From Streptococcus parapneumoniae (GTDB taxonomy: Bacteria; Bacillota; Bacilli; Lactobacillales; Streptococcaceae), in the NCBI RefSeq assembly GCF_037076355.1, contig NZ_AP026968.1, positions 35,001-99,000 on the forward strand: a DNA stretch of 64,000 bases, written 5' to 3'. The translations under genes and the position numbers were made by a program. This document shows positions 1 to 9,479 of this stretch, piece after piece; the first letter of the stretch is position 1; each line of letters begins with the position of its first letter. Below the pieces are notes generated by a model. It made no database searches and was not told the DNA's origin. It saw only the letters and a program-made list of their open reading frames with translations.

Positions 1-215
1 GTTTCTTGAAGAAGAGCTTCTAAACCAAACTCCTTATATTTTTACAAATTACTCCAAACAGTTGTTTTATTGCAATCTAGCAGATCCATGATTTCTTTAT
101 AACTCTTTTCTTTTGAACGAAAATAAATAATCTGTAGACGTTTGTGATATTTGGCGTACGATGAATCTCTTAGGAGTTTCTCAATTTTTTGTATTTCTTC
201 ATTTGTAAGTTTCAT
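1..215 (-). pseudogene. IS630-type transposase N-terminal remnant
   Basis: On the minus strand an ATG at 215 opens a helix-turn-helix-like peptide (MKLTNEEIQKIEKLL ...) typical of the first ORF of IS630-Spn1-like elements. The frame hits a stop at 42-44 after VWSNL, but continues beyond it as KYKEFGLEALLQE to the window edge, so the gene is interrupted by a nonsense codon and also truncated by the window. A longer reading from 311 is possible but has no family support. Family assignment is from recall of the IS630-Spn1 N-terminus. Confidence 0.7.
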
Positions 216-276
216 AACTACTATTATAAGATGTTTTTTTGATTTTAGTCTAGTATTAAAAGGAAAAAGTGCATTA

Positions 277-449
277 ATGATGTTTGACAAATACGTTAAT
301 CTCAAGTACAAGTTTGGGAGTCGGTATTTCTGGGCGGAAGGTTATTATGTAAGTACAGTAGGGTTTAATGAAGCCACAATTATGATATAGCACTAGATAA
401 ATTAAGTGTAAGAGAATATGAGGATCCCTTTAGGGATAGTGGTAAGTAA
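277..449 (+). pseudogene. IS200/IS605 TnpA transposase remnant
   Basis: Two pieces in different frames together spell the C-terminal half of a small Y1 transposase. The first (from about 277) reads KYKFGSRYFWAEGYYVSTVG, the conserved block near the catalytic tyrosine. The second (387-449) reads IALDKLSVREYEDPFRDSGK and then stops. A short deletion and frameshift joins them. The N-terminal HUH region is missing, so this cannot be active. Confidence 0.75.
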
Positions 450-512
450 TACTAAAGCCTCTTTGAGAAGCAAGTGACGAGTCAAGAGCAATAAGGCTTG
501 AACAACGTGAAA

Positions 513-534
513 GCCAGCATCTTTAGGCGCTGGC
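513..534. repeat. Subterminal palindrome of the IS200/IS605 remnant
   Basis: GCCAGC at 513-518 pairs with GCTGGC at 529-534, about 65 bp past the transposase stop. Right ends of IS200/IS605 elements carry this kind of subterminal hairpin used for single-strand recognition. The surrounding 450-564 bases are therefore read as decayed element end rather than as a coding region. Confidence 0.5.
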
Positions 535-564
535 TGGTAATTTGGGTTTATAGCCCTGGTACAA

Positions 565-1729
565 GAGTCTGAGACAAAATAGTTCTCGACTACAAAAAAG
601 CTAGAGATTTCCAATTACGGAACTCTAGCTTTTTAATTTTGAGTCGTTCTCTTATTGTATTTTAGGAGGTTATTGGCCATAAGTACCAATCCCATGTCAA
701 TTCTCACTTGACGCTTCCCTCTCAGATTACATCTCTTGTAACCCAAACAAGCCTTTATCTGCCCAAAGACAGGTTCCACATCAATCTTGCGTTGAGCGAA
801 AATCTGTCTACCTTCAGGAGATAAAAGCGCCTGACATTCTTTAGCTTTCAAGTGTTGATAGCGTTCGTTCATATACAGTCCCTTTTGAGGGACTGATTCA
901 GGTTCATCAGCGTAGTAAACCTTGATTTCCTGTTGAAAGTCCGTCTGTGTTTTCTGGTGCTTGATATGGTGAAAACGATAGTACCAGCCATCAGGATGTG
1001 TGTAGCTATCCTCCTTGTCATTATAGTGCCAATTCGCTAAGTTTTTAGCTGACTGTTTATACCCTCTCTTTTGTTCCTTATCAAACATGGCATATTTAAT
1101 CAGATGGTTCACCTCCTTTTCATCTAAACGAAGGAGGTTCTCTTCACTTCCATATCCAGCATCTGCGACAACTGTCTTCAAGTCATGCGGATAAGTTTCA
1201 AGGAAGGGGAGAAGAGTCTTGGTGTCTGTCGGATTTGAGAAGACATCATAGTGAAGAACAAATTGGTTTTCAGTAGCGATTTGAAGATTATAAGCAGCCT
1301 TGAGTTGGCCATTTTTCATATAATCTTCTTTCATGCACATAAAAGTAGCATCTGGATCGGTGTTGGAAAAGCTGTTGCGCCCTTCAAATGTCTCCTGATA
1401 GCTCTCATATTTTTCAGCACATACTGAAAAATCATCTTTGACTCTACGCAAGACTTTCTTGAGTTTACGACGCTGGGTTTTACGTTCATCCTTTCCTTTA
1501 ACGGGTGCCTCCTCAATGTCCTGGTTCAGTTTTTCCAATTCTTCTTCAAGGACTTGAGCGAATGCAAGCAACTGCTCTGAAGAAATTGGTTCTTCTTCAT
1601 CCAGCTTAATAGCCTGATGGATAAGGGGTGTGATTTCTTCTTGAAAATAGACCTGTATCTGTTCTTGAAGTTTGGCGGAGAATTTGTCCGTTGCTTTTTT
1701 TGGAGATGAGAGACTATTGTCCCAGACTC
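565..1729. mobile_element. Internally deleted IS1182-family element
   Basis: Inverted ends are visible: GAGTCTGAGACAAAAT starts at 565, and the reverse complement of the right end starts GAGTCTGGGACAATAG at 1729. Between them lies a transposase lacking its N-terminal part. The right inverted repeat is followed almost directly by mid-protein sequence, so an internal deletion removed the first part of the gene while both ends survived. It would need a transposase in trans to move. Confidence 0.65.
633..1691 (-). pseudogene. IS1182-family transposase, N-terminally deleted
   Basis: The minus-strand frame encodes a DDE transposase C-terminal part: FLETYPHDLKTVVADAGYGSEE (second catalytic Asp region) and a C-terminal DVEPVFGQIKACLGYKRC block with the conserved Glu, typical of IS1182/IS1272 transposases. 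The frame stays open upstream of the TTG at 1571 to about 1691 (KLQEQIQVYFQEEITPLIHQ), then meets the element end. The N-terminal part with the first catalytic Asp is absent, so about 350 residues remain of a protein normally near 450-550. Confidence 0.75.
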
Positions 1730-1740
1730 CATGATTATGT

Positions 1741-2051
1741 AATTAATAATCTATCTCGTGTTATTAGAGGCGAGACATTTTTCTTGGCTAGAAAAGTTTC
1801 AGAGACCTCCATTTTGAGCAATGATAGCACTTAAAACGGCGTTTTCTAAGAAAGATTCTGGTTTGAATTTTTTTTATACTACAAAATCAAATCCAAAATA
1901 CCTATATAAAAATATTATAGGTATAATAGGGTTTACCCAAAAGTTTTAAGGTGGTCTTTTTAGGACTTTAATCTTTTGAAATTTAGGTAGTAGATTTCTT
2001 CCTATTCTGTTAACTTTTCCTTTTTGTTATTTTGTTGAGGTTGGTATTTTA
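1741..2051. other. AT-rich intergenic stretch without recognised genes
   Basis: Between the IS1182 remnant and the comW promoter I see no ORF with a ribosome-binding site, no tRNA-like fold and no known repeat. The left 120 bp are probably old insertion debris. The stretch ends at the comW control region. Confidence 0.4.
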
Positions 2052-2097
2052 ACAATTCAGGAATTGTTAATAACTGTTTATAATTTTTTGTTAGAAT
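2052..2097 (+). promoter_or_regulatory. ComE-type direct repeat and -10 of comW
   Basis: ACAATTCAG (2052-2060) and ACTGTTTAT (2073-2081) are separated by 12 bp, the spacing known for ComE binding sites of early competence genes. TAGAAT at 2092-2097 serves as -10, with no good -35, as expected for an activator-dependent promoter. The second repeat is degenerate. Confidence 0.7.
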
Positions 2098-2128
2098 AAG
2101 GTCATAAAAAGAAAAGGAGTATATATTT

Positions 2129-2365
2129 ATGCTACAAAAAATTTATGAGCAGATGGCGGATTTTTATAGAAATATTGAAGAAGAGTATGGTACTGTATTT
2201 GGTGATAATTTTGATTGGGAACATTTCCATTTTAAATTTTTGATTTATTATTTAGTGAGATATGGTATTGGGTGTCGTAGGGATTTTATCGTTTATCATT
2301 ATCGTGTTGCTTATCGTTTGTATCTTGAAAAGATAATAATGAATCGGGGATTTATTTCGTGTTGA
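2129..2365 (+). CDS. comW: ComW, competence activator of sigma X
   Basis: The 78-residue product has the characteristic DNFDWEHFHFKFLIYYLVRY and GCRRDFIVYHYRVAYRLYLE segments of ComW. In pneumococcus ComW is an early competence protein that stabilises and activates the alternative sigma factor ComX and so links ComE-dependent early genes to late genes. The ATG at 2129 follows GAAAAGGAG with good spacing. It is monocistronic, with a ComE-type box upstream and its own terminator, and lies before purA as in pneumococcus. Expected to be cytoplasmic, with no membrane segments. Confidence 0.92.
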   Translation: MLQKIYEQMADFYRNIEEEYGTVFGDNFDWEHFHFKFLIYYLVRYGIGCRRDFIVYHYRVAYRLYLEKIIMNRGFISC

Positions 2366-2373
2366 GATGTTTT

Positions 2374-2403
2374 GAGTAAATTTCCGAACTAATTTACTCT
2401 TTT
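2374..2403 (+). terminator. Rho-independent terminator of comW
   Basis: GAGTAAATT (2374-2382) pairs perfectly with AATTTACTC (2391-2399), followed by a short T run. It lies 9 bp after the comW stop. Confidence 0.75.
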
Positions 2404-2489
2404 ATGAAAATATAATAGTAAATAGCTAGTAATTTTTTTTAAATCTTTTTTAATAGTTGGAAATAGCAAATCTTTCTATTGTTTCTTCT

Positions 2490-3882
<1,393 letters not shown>

Positions 3883-3888
3883 GAGATT

Positions 3889-3921
3889 TTTAAGATTTGT
3901 TTAAGATAGGTCGGGTATACT
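3889..3921 (+). promoter_or_regulatory. CiaR box and promoter of the csRNA
   Basis: TTTAAG (3889-3894), 5 bp, TTTAAG (3900-3905) is a perfect CiaR direct repeat. TATACT at 3916-3921 lies 10 bp after the second repeat, the arrangement known for CiaR-activated promoters. Confidence 0.88.
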
Positions 3922-3927
3922 ATAGAC

Positions 3928-4027
3928 AGTTACAAGAAGACCTCCTAACTTGTTGTAACAAATATCCTAAACTTTTCTTTTTCATAATAATCTCCCTATA
4001 AAGTCACCGCATTCGGTGGCTTTTTTT
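3928..4027 (+). ncRNA. csRNA, CiaR-dependent small RNA (ccn family)
   Basis: A roughly 100-nt transcript is predicted from the CiaR promoter to a terminator whose stem GTCACCG/CGGTGGC (4003-4009 with 4014-4020) precedes a T run. The body carries AAGACCTCCTAAC (3937-3949), an anti-Shine-Dalgarno stretch in a mostly unpaired region, typical of csRNAs that block ribosome-binding sites of targets such as comC. The pneumococcal family has five members; position next to purA suggests ccnC, but I am not certain of the letter. Confidence 0.85.
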
Positions 4028-4081
4028 GTCTTGGGATTCATGATATAATAATAAAATCGAGAAGTAGAAAAAGGGAAATTG

Positions 4082-4549
4082 ATGAATTATACAGTTGAAG
4101 AAAAAGAAAGATTCATGAGAGAGGCTTTGAGAGAGGCTGAGATTGCTCTTGAACACGATGAAATTCCAATTGGTTGTGTGATTGTCAAGGACGGAGAAAT
4201 CATTGGTCGTGGGCATAATGCGCGTGAGGAGTTGCAGCGAGCGGTTATGCATGCGGAGATTATGGCTATAGAGAATGCGAACTTGAGTGAGGAGAGCTGG
4301 CGCTTGCTGGATTGTACACTTTTTGTGACCATTGAGCCTTGTGTCATGTGTAGTGGGGCGATTGGGCTTGCCCGTATTCCAAACGTGGTCTATGGGGCTA
4401 AAAACCAGAAATTTGGTGCTGCTGGGAGTTTGTACGATATCTTGACAGATGAGCGTCTCAATCATCGTGTAGAGGTTGAAATAGGAATTTTGGAAGATGA
4501 ATGTGCAGCTATTATGCAGGATTTTTTTAGAAATAGACGGAAAAAATAA
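4082..4549 (+). CDS. tadA: tRNA-specific adenosine deaminase
   Basis: TadA converts adenosine 34 to inosine in tRNA-Arg(ACG). The 155-residue protein shows the zinc-binding cytidine-deaminase motifs HAE (57-59, catalytic Glu59) and PCVMC (86-90). ATG at 4082 is preferred to the TTG directly before it (4079), giving the usual N-terminus MNYTVEEKE. It is followed closely by the SRP RNA gene, an order conserved in pneumococci. Confidence 0.93.
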   Translation: MNYTVEEKERFMREALREAEIALEHDEIPIGCVIVKDGEIIGRGHNAREELQRAVMHAEIMAIENANLSEESWRLLDCTLFVTIEPCVMCSGAIGLARIPNVVYGAKNQKFGAAGSLYDILTDERLNHRVEVEIGILEDECAAIMQDFFRNRRKK

Positions 4550-4575
4550 TTTTGCTTTTAAAATGAATAGGAATG

Positions 4576-4584
4576 TGATATAAT
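4576..4584 (+). promoter_or_regulatory. Extended -10 promoter of the SRP RNA
   Basis: TGATATAAT (4576-4584) is an extended -10. It places the start near 4591, at the 5' end of the RNA. A -35 element is not obvious. Confidence 0.65.
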
Positions 4585-4590
4585 AAACAG

Positions 4591-4670
4591 TGGAGCAACA
4601 GTTCTGCGTGAAGCGGGTCAGGGGAGGAATCCAGCAGCCCTAAGCGATTTGAATTGTGTGCTCTTTTTTT
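4591..4670 (+). ncRNA. ffs: Signal recognition particle RNA (small 4.5S-type)
   Basis: The segment 4615-4645 contains the SRP domain IV signature: GGTCAGG, a GGAGGAA loop region and CAGCAGCCC pairing back. GGAGCA at the 5' end pairs with TGTGCTC near 4657-4663, followed by a T7 run as terminator. The roughly 75-nt length fits the small SRP RNA of streptococci. It binds Ffh for co-translational targeting. Confidence 0.92.
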
Positions 4671-4735
4671 CGTGCTTTTTCCGAATAAATAAGATAGAAT
4701 AATCTAGAATAAATGATAATAGAAAAGAGAAGATG

Positions 4736-5179
4736 ATGAAAATTCGTGGTTTTGAATTGGTTTCGACTTTTACAGATGAAAATTTATTGCCCAAGCGTGA
4801 GACAGTGTATGCGGCTGGTTACGACTTAAAGGTTGCTGTGCGTACGGTTATTGCGCCAGGAGAGATTGTCTTGGTTCCGACAGGGGTTAAGGCTTATATG
4901 CAGCCGACGGAGGTTCTATACCTCTATGATCGCTCTTCAAACCCTCGTAAGAAGGGCTTGGTTTTAATTAACTCGGTTGGGGTCATTGATGGGGATTATT
5001 ATGGAAATCCTGGGAATGAAGGGCATATTTTTGCTCAGATGAAGAATATTACAGATCAAGAGGTTGTTCTTGAAGTGGGAGAACGTGTTGTCCAGGCTGT
5101 CTTTGCTCCTTTCTTGATTGCAGATGGAGATGCGGCTGATGGTGTGCGGACTGGTGGTTTTGGGTCAACTGGACACTAA
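4736..5179 (+). CDS. dut: Deoxyuridine 5'-triphosphate nucleotidohydrolase (dUTPase)
   Basis: It hydrolyses dUTP to dUMP, keeping uracil out of DNA. The 147-residue protein carries the dUTPase motifs AGYDL (27-31), RSS (66-68), VGVIDGDY (81-88) and the C-terminal GFGSTG arm (141-146). Two adjacent ATGs occur at 4733 and 4736; the second gives the usual N-terminus MKIRGFE. The next gene starts 1 bp after its stop, so the two are probably cotranscribed with radA. Confidence 0.92.
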   Translation: MKIRGFELVSTFTDENLLPKRETVYAAGYDLKVAVRTVIAPGEIVLVPTGVKAYMQPTEVLYLYDRSSNPRKKGLVLINSVGVIDGDYYGNPGNEGHIFAQMKNITDQEVVLEVGERVVQAVFAPFLIADGDAADGVRTGGFGSTGH

Positions 5180-5180
5180 G

Positions 5181-5696
5181 ATGAAGATTATCTTTGTACG
5201 CCATGGGGAGTCAGATTACCGTGAGTTAGAGGAGCGTTCTTATACGGGATTTGGGATAGATTTGGCGCCCTTATCTGAGAAGGGACGGCAGCAGGCTCAG
5301 GAACTGAGCAAAAATCCTTTACTCTCGTCAGCTGAAATAATCGTATCTTCTGCAGTCACAAGAGCTTTAGAAACGGCTTCGTATGTGGTTTGTGCTACGG
5401 GTCTTCCTTTGAGAGTGGAGCCATTATTGCATGAATGGCAGGTCTATGAAAGTGGCACAGATAATTTTGAAAAAGCTCGTACTATGTTTCTAGAAAATAA
5501 GGGGGAATTACTTCCTAATAGTCCTATTCAATATGAGACAGCTGCGGAGACGAAGTCTCGTTTTCTAGAATGTATGTCTAAGTATCGAGAACATCAGACT
5601 GTGGTAGTTGTTGCTCATCGAATGCTCATGCGCCAATTTGTACCAGACGAGAAGATTGATTTTTGCCAAGTGATTGAGTATGAGTTAGAGATATAG
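5181..5696 (+). CDS. Histidine phosphatase superfamily protein
   Basis: The 171-residue protein starts [11 protein letters not shown], the phosphoglycerate-mutase-like RHG motif with catalytic His8, and has a second conserved His in VVVVAHRM near residue 140. This family covers small-molecule and protein phosphatases; the substrate cannot be told from sequence. Start at 5181 places ATG right after the dut stop; longer in-frame starts would overlap dut. Located between dut and radA, an arrangement shared with pneumococcus. Confidence 0.82.
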   Translation: MKIIFVRHGESDYRELEERSYTGFGIDLAPLSEKGRQQAQELSKNPLLSSAEIIVSSAVTRALETASYVVCATGLPLRVEPLLHEWQVYESGTDNFEKARTMFLENKGELLPNSPIQYETAAETKSRFLECMSKYREHQTVVVVAHRMLMRQFVPDEKIDFCQVIEYELEI

Positions 5697-5709
5697 AAAG
5701 AGGTTTATC

Positions 5710-7071
5710 ATCGCAAAGAAAAAAGCGACATTTGTATGTCAAAATTGTGGGTATAATTCCCCTAAATATCTGGGACGTTGCCCCAACTGTGGGTCTTGGT
5801 CTTCTTTTGTGGAAGAGGTTGAGGTTGCCGAGGTCAAGAATGCGCGTGTGTCCTTGACAGGCGAGAAAACCAAGCCCATGAAACTGGCTGAGGTGACGTC
5901 AATCAACGTCAATCGAACCAAGACAGAGATGGAGGAATTCAACCGTGTACTTGGAGGCGGAGTGGTACCGGGAAGTCTTGTCCTCATCGGTGGGGATCCT
6001 GGGATTGGGAAATCAACCCTTCTTTTACAAGTTTCAACCCAGCTGTCTCAAGTGGGGATAGTTCTCTATGTCAGTGGGGAGGAGTCTGCTCAGCAGATTA
6101 AACTACGTGCAGAGCGTTTGGGTGATATTGATAGCGAGTTTTATCTCTATGCAGAGACTAATATGCAGAGTGTTCGCGTAGAGGTAGAGAGAATCCAGCC
6201 AGACTTCCTCATTATTGACTCCATTCAGACTATTATGTCTCCTGAGATTTCAGGGGTACAGGGATCTGTTTCTCAAGTGCGTGAGGTGACAGCTGAACTT
6301 ATGCAGCTGGCCAAAACCAATAACATTGCCATCTTTATCGTAGGGCATGTGACCAAGGAAGGAACCTTAGCTGGTCCTCGTATGTTGGAGCATATGGTGG
6401 ATACGGTGCTTTACTTTGAAGGGGAGCGTCACCATACCTTCCGTATTCTGAGAGCGGTCAAAAACCGTTTTGGTTCAACAAATGAGATTGGAATTTTTGA
6501 GATGCAGTCAGGTGGCTTGGTTGAGGTCCTCAATCCGAGTCAAGTTTTCCTAGAAGAGCGTTTGGATGGAGCGACTGGTTCGTCAATCGTTGTGACCATG
6601 GAAGGGACGCGTCCGATTTTGGCGGAGGTTCAGGCTTTGGTAACACCGACCATGTTTGGAAATGCCAAGCGTACTACGACAGGACTTGATTTTAATCGTG
6701 CGAGTCTGATTATGGCTGTTTTAGAAAAGCGTGCAGGGCTTCTCTTGCAAAATCAGGATGCCTATCTCAAATCTGCTGGCGGTGTCAAATTGGATGAACC
6801 TGCGATAGACTTGGCCGTTGCGGTTGCTATTGCTTCGAGCTACAAGGACAAGCCAACCAACCCTCAGGAATGTTTTGTGGGAGAACTTGGTTTGACGGGA
6901 GAAATTCGCCGTGTCAATCGTATCGAGCAACGCATCAATGAAGCTGCTAAACTGGGCTTTACTAAGATTTATGTACCTAAGAATTCCTTGACAGGAATCA
7001 CTCCACCTAAGGAAATTCAGGTTATTGGGGTGACAACGATTCAGGAAGTCTTGAAAAAGGTATTCTCCTAA
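5710..7071 (+). CDS. radA: DNA recombination/repair protein RadA, unusual ATC start
   Basis: RadA (Sms) is a hexameric DnaB-like helicase that extends D-loops in recombination and transformation. Order: zinc finger (Cys10, 13, 24, 27), Walker [11 protein letters not shown], the RadA-specific KNRFGS motif, and a Lon-like C-terminal domain. The zinc finger lies upstream of the first ATG/GTG/TTG start in frame (GTG at 5809), and the frame upstream from 5689 contains no such codon. GAAAGAGG at 5696-5703 sits 6 bp before ATC at 5710, giving 453 residues, so ATC initiation is the best explanation. Confidence 0.88.
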   Translation: MAKKKATFVCQNCGYNSPKYLGRCPNCGSWSSFVEEVEVAEVKNARVSLTGEKTKPMKLAEVTSINVNRTKTEMEEFNRVLGGGVVPGSLVLIGGDPGIGKSTLLLQVSTQLSQVGIVLYVSGEESAQQIKLRAERLGDIDSEFYLYAETNMQSVRVEVERIQPDFLIIDSIQTIMSPEISGVQGSVSQVREVTAELMQLAKTNNIAIFIVGHVTKEGTLAGPRMLEHMVDTVLYFEGERHHTFRILRAVKNRFGSTNEIGIFEMQSGGLVEVLNPSQVFLEERLDGATGSSIVVTMEGTRPILAEVQALVTPTMFGNAKRTTTGLDFNRASLIMAVLEKRAGLLLQNQDAYLKSAGGVKLDEPAIDLAVAVAIASSYKDKPTNPQECFVGELGLTGEIRRVNRIEQRINEAAKLGFTKIYVPKNSLTGITPPKEIQVIGVTTIQEVLKKVFS

Positions 7072-7141
7072 TAGTTATGGTCAGCTTTAGATGACTAATT
7101 ATTTTATTACTAACATTTATTAAAACAAGGAGGAATTTCTT

Positions 7142-7837
7142 ATGAAATTTTCTATGGACAGTCATATGCAATTTCCTTTGGTAGAGTTGTCACTCAATCA
7201 AGGAGAAACCGTCTATATCCAGCGAGGTAGTATGGTTTATCACACGCCTAACGTAAGTCTCAATACCCAGCTCAATGCTAGCGGTTCAGGTTTGGGACGT
7301 TTTGTTAAAGCTGTAGGACGTTCAATGGTTTCTGGTGAAAGCACCTTCATTACTCAAGCTGTAGCAGAGTCTGATAACGGGAACCTTGCTCTAGCACCAG
7401 ATACTCCTGGGCAAGTAATTGCTCTTGAACTAGGTGAAAAACAATATCGACTGAATGATGGGGCTTTTCTAGCTCTTGATGGTACAGCTTCCTATACTAT
7501 GGAGAGTCAGTCTATTGGTAAAGCTCTGTTCGGAGGGCAAGGCGGTCTCTTTGTGATGACTACCCAAGGCCAGGGAACTCTCTTGGCCAATGCTTTTGGC
7601 TCTATCAAGAAAATTGAGCTACAAAACCAAGAAATAACCATTGACAATGCCCATGTGGTGGCTTGGAGTCAATCTTTGGACTATAATATCCACTTAGAAA
7701 ATAGCTTCTGGCAGTCTATTGGTACAGGCGAAGGAGTGGTGAATACCTTCCGAGGAACTGGTGAGGTCTACGTACAAAGTCTCAATCTTCAGAGCTTTGC
7801 AGGATCGCTCAATAAGTATATCCAAAAAGGTTCATAA
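7142..7837 (+). CDS. AIM24 / TIGR00266 family protein
   Basis: The 231-residue product is a beta-rich protein of the AIM24 (TIGR00266) type, with the glycine-rich block SIGKALFGGQGGLFVMTTQG and a final KYIQKG tail. Function in bacteria is unknown; a trimeric barrel fold is known for the family. No signal peptide or membrane segments. AAGGAGG lies 7 bp before ATG at 7142. It is a single gene with a strong terminator, placed between radA and a carbonic anhydrase. Confidence 0.75.
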   Translation: MKFSMDSHMQFPLVELSLNQGETVYIQRGSMVYHTPNVSLNTQLNASGSGLGRFVKAVGRSMVSGESTFITQAVAESDNGNLALAPDTPGQVIALELGEKQYRLNDGAFLALDGTASYTMESQSIGKALFGGQGGLFVMTTQGQGTLLANAFGSIKKIELQNQEITIDNAHVVAWSQSLDYNIHLENSFWQSIGTGEGVVNTFRGTGEVYVQSLNLQSFAGSLNKYIQKGS

Positions 7838-7841
7838 AAAT

Positions 7842-7897
7842 AAAACTAGGACAGAAGCCCAAGCTAGAAGCTGGATGTCTCTGTCCCAGTTTTTTTA
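7842..7897 (+). terminator. Rho-independent terminator after the AIM24 gene
   Basis: AACT-GGACAGA near 7844-7855 pairs with TCTGTCCCAGTT (about 7879-7891) across a small inner hairpin, followed by T7. Confidence 0.7.
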
Positions 7898-7996
7898 TAT
7901 GAAGGTTGACAACTGACAAGACAAAGAAAAGATGGTAAGATAGGATATAAATAATTTGGTTTTCAAATTATCTGATAGACTAGAAAGTGAGTTGTC

Positions 7997-8494
7997 ATGT
8001 CCTATTTTGAAAATTTTTTAAAAGCCAATCAAGCCTATGTAGAACTGCATGGAGATCTTCATTTATCAATCAAACCAAAGACCAAGGTTGCAATCGTAAC
8101 TTGTATGGACTCGCGTTTACACGTTGCGCCAGCTCTTGGGTTGGCTCTGGGAGATGCTCATATTTTGCGGAATGCGGGTGGTCGAGTGACGGAGGATATG
8201 ATTCGCTCGCTTGTGATTTCCCAGCAACAAATGGGGACAAGGGAAATTGTGGTGCTCCATCATACAGACTGTGGTGCACAGACATTTGAAAATGGTCCTT
8301 TTCAGGAGTATTTGAAAAAAGAACTAGGAGTGGATGTTTCTGACAAGGACTTTTTGCCTTTTCAAGACATTGATGAAAGTGTTCGTGAGGATATGAGATT
8401 GCTACAGGAAACTCCTCTAATCCCAGATGATGTTGTTATTTCAGGTGCAGTTTACGATGTGGATACAGGAAGGATGACAGTCGTAGAATTATAA
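7997..8494 (+). CDS. Beta-class carbonic anhydrase
   Basis: It interconverts CO2 and bicarbonate, supplying bicarbonate for carboxylations, including in purine synthesis. The 165-residue protein has the beta-class motifs CMDSR (Cys36, Asp38, Arg40) and HHTDCG (His89, Cys92), giving the Cys-His-Cys zinc site. It belongs to the short Gram-positive form. No signal peptide. An extended -10 TAAGAT near 7936 could start transcription; a membrane protein follows 24 bp after its stop. Confidence 0.9.
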   Translation: MSYFENFLKANQAYVELHGDLHLSIKPKTKVAIVTCMDSRLHVAPALGLALGDAHILRNAGGRVTEDMIRSLVISQQQMGTREIVVLHHTDCGAQTFENGPFQEYLKKELGVDVSDKDFLPFQDIDESVREDMRLLQETPLIPDDVVISGAVYDVDTGRMTVVEL

Positions 8495-8518
8495 ATATTT
8501 CATTTAGAAAGAAAGTGT

Positions 8519-9334
8519 ATGAAGAAAAACAGTATTTTATTTATTTTTATCTTATTGCTATGTATTGGTTTACAGTATGAAACCATCTACTATACGGATG
8601 GTTCGATGTCAGCTGCGGAATATGGACTCATGGGAGTTTCTATCTTTCTAGCTCTCTTTTACATGATTCCGGCTCTTTATTTCCTTTTCTGTATTGGGAA
8701 AAAATGGGAATTGCCAAAGAATGCCTTGATTTTGTCTTTATTGGGTGGGATGTTCCTTTCGGGTTGGTTGTCTAGCTTTGCGAATACCTATATCCATGAT
8801 TTGCTGGGTGCTCTTTTCCCAGATAGTGCATTTTTAAATGCCTTTGAAAGTGCTATTGTGGCTCCTTTGGTAGAAGAACCCTTGAAATTGTTGCCACTTG
8901 TCTTTGTTTTAGCTTTGATTCCTGTCCGAAAATTAAAATCTTTGTTTTTACTAGGGATTGCTTCTGGTTTGGGATTCCAAATGATTGAGGATATTGGCTA
9001 TATTCGTACAGATTTACCAGAGGGCTTTGACTTTACTATTTCGAGAATTTTAGAGCGTATCATCTCAGGAATTGCCTCTCACTGGACTTTTTCAGGTCTG
9101 GCTGTAGTAGGTGTTTACTTGCTTTACAGAGCCTATAAAGGGCAGAAGGTTGGCAAGAAACAGGGGCTTATTTTCCTAGGTTTAGCCTTGGGAACTCACT
9201 TTTTGTTTAATTCTCCTTTTGTAGAATTAGAGACAGAGTTGCCACTAGCGATTCCAGTGATTACGGCTATTACTCTTTATGGTTTTTATCAGGCTTATCG
9301 CTTTGTTGAGAAGCACAATGAGATAATGAACTAG
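8519..9334 (+). CDS. PrsW-type intramembrane metalloprotease-like protein
   Basis: The 271-residue integral membrane protein has about eight hydrophobic segments. The segment VAPLVEEPLKLLP carries the EExxK motif, and later HWTFSG and GTHFLFNS supply His residues, as in the PrsW/CAAX-protease-like superfamily. PrsW in Bacillus cleaves an anti-sigma factor; the substrate here is unknown. It is 24 bp after the carbonic anhydrase gene and probably cotranscribed. Confidence 0.8.
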   Translation: MKKNSILFIFILLLCIGLQYETIYYTDGSMSAAEYGLMGVSIFLALFYMIPALYFLFCIGKKWELPKNALILSLLGGMFLSGWLSSFANTYIHDLLGALFPDSAFLNAFESAIVAPLVEEPLKLLPLVFVLALIPVRKLKSLFLLGIASGLGFQMIEDIGYIRTDLPEGFDFTISRILERIISGIASHWTFSGLAVVGVYLLYRAYKGQKVGKKQGLIFLGLALGTHFLFNSPFVELETELPLAIPVITAITLYGFYQAYRFVEKHNEIMN

Positions 9335-9393
9335 AATATTTTTCAAAAGAATGATGCAGGGGTACAAATATGGTGCCCTTCTTTTATTTTTGA

Positions 9394-9422
9394 TTGAAAA
9401 ATAGTGTAAAAAGCGCTACAAT
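9394..9422 (+). promoter_or_regulatory. Promoter of prs
   Basis: TTGAAA (9394-9399), 17 bp, TACAAT (9417-9422). A small hairpin CTTGTG/CACAAG (about 9437-9453) lies in the leader. Confidence 0.65.
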
Positions 9423-9479
9423 GGTAGATAGAAAAATCTTGTGAAAAGCACAAGTGATACATATATACCGGAGGAAATC

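Noticed and set aside
402-614. Minus-strand 70-codon ORF with a hydrophobic middle
   Set aside because: It is antisense to the IS200/IS605 TnpA remnant and its right-end palindrome, and runs into the IS1182 end; no ribosome-binding site.
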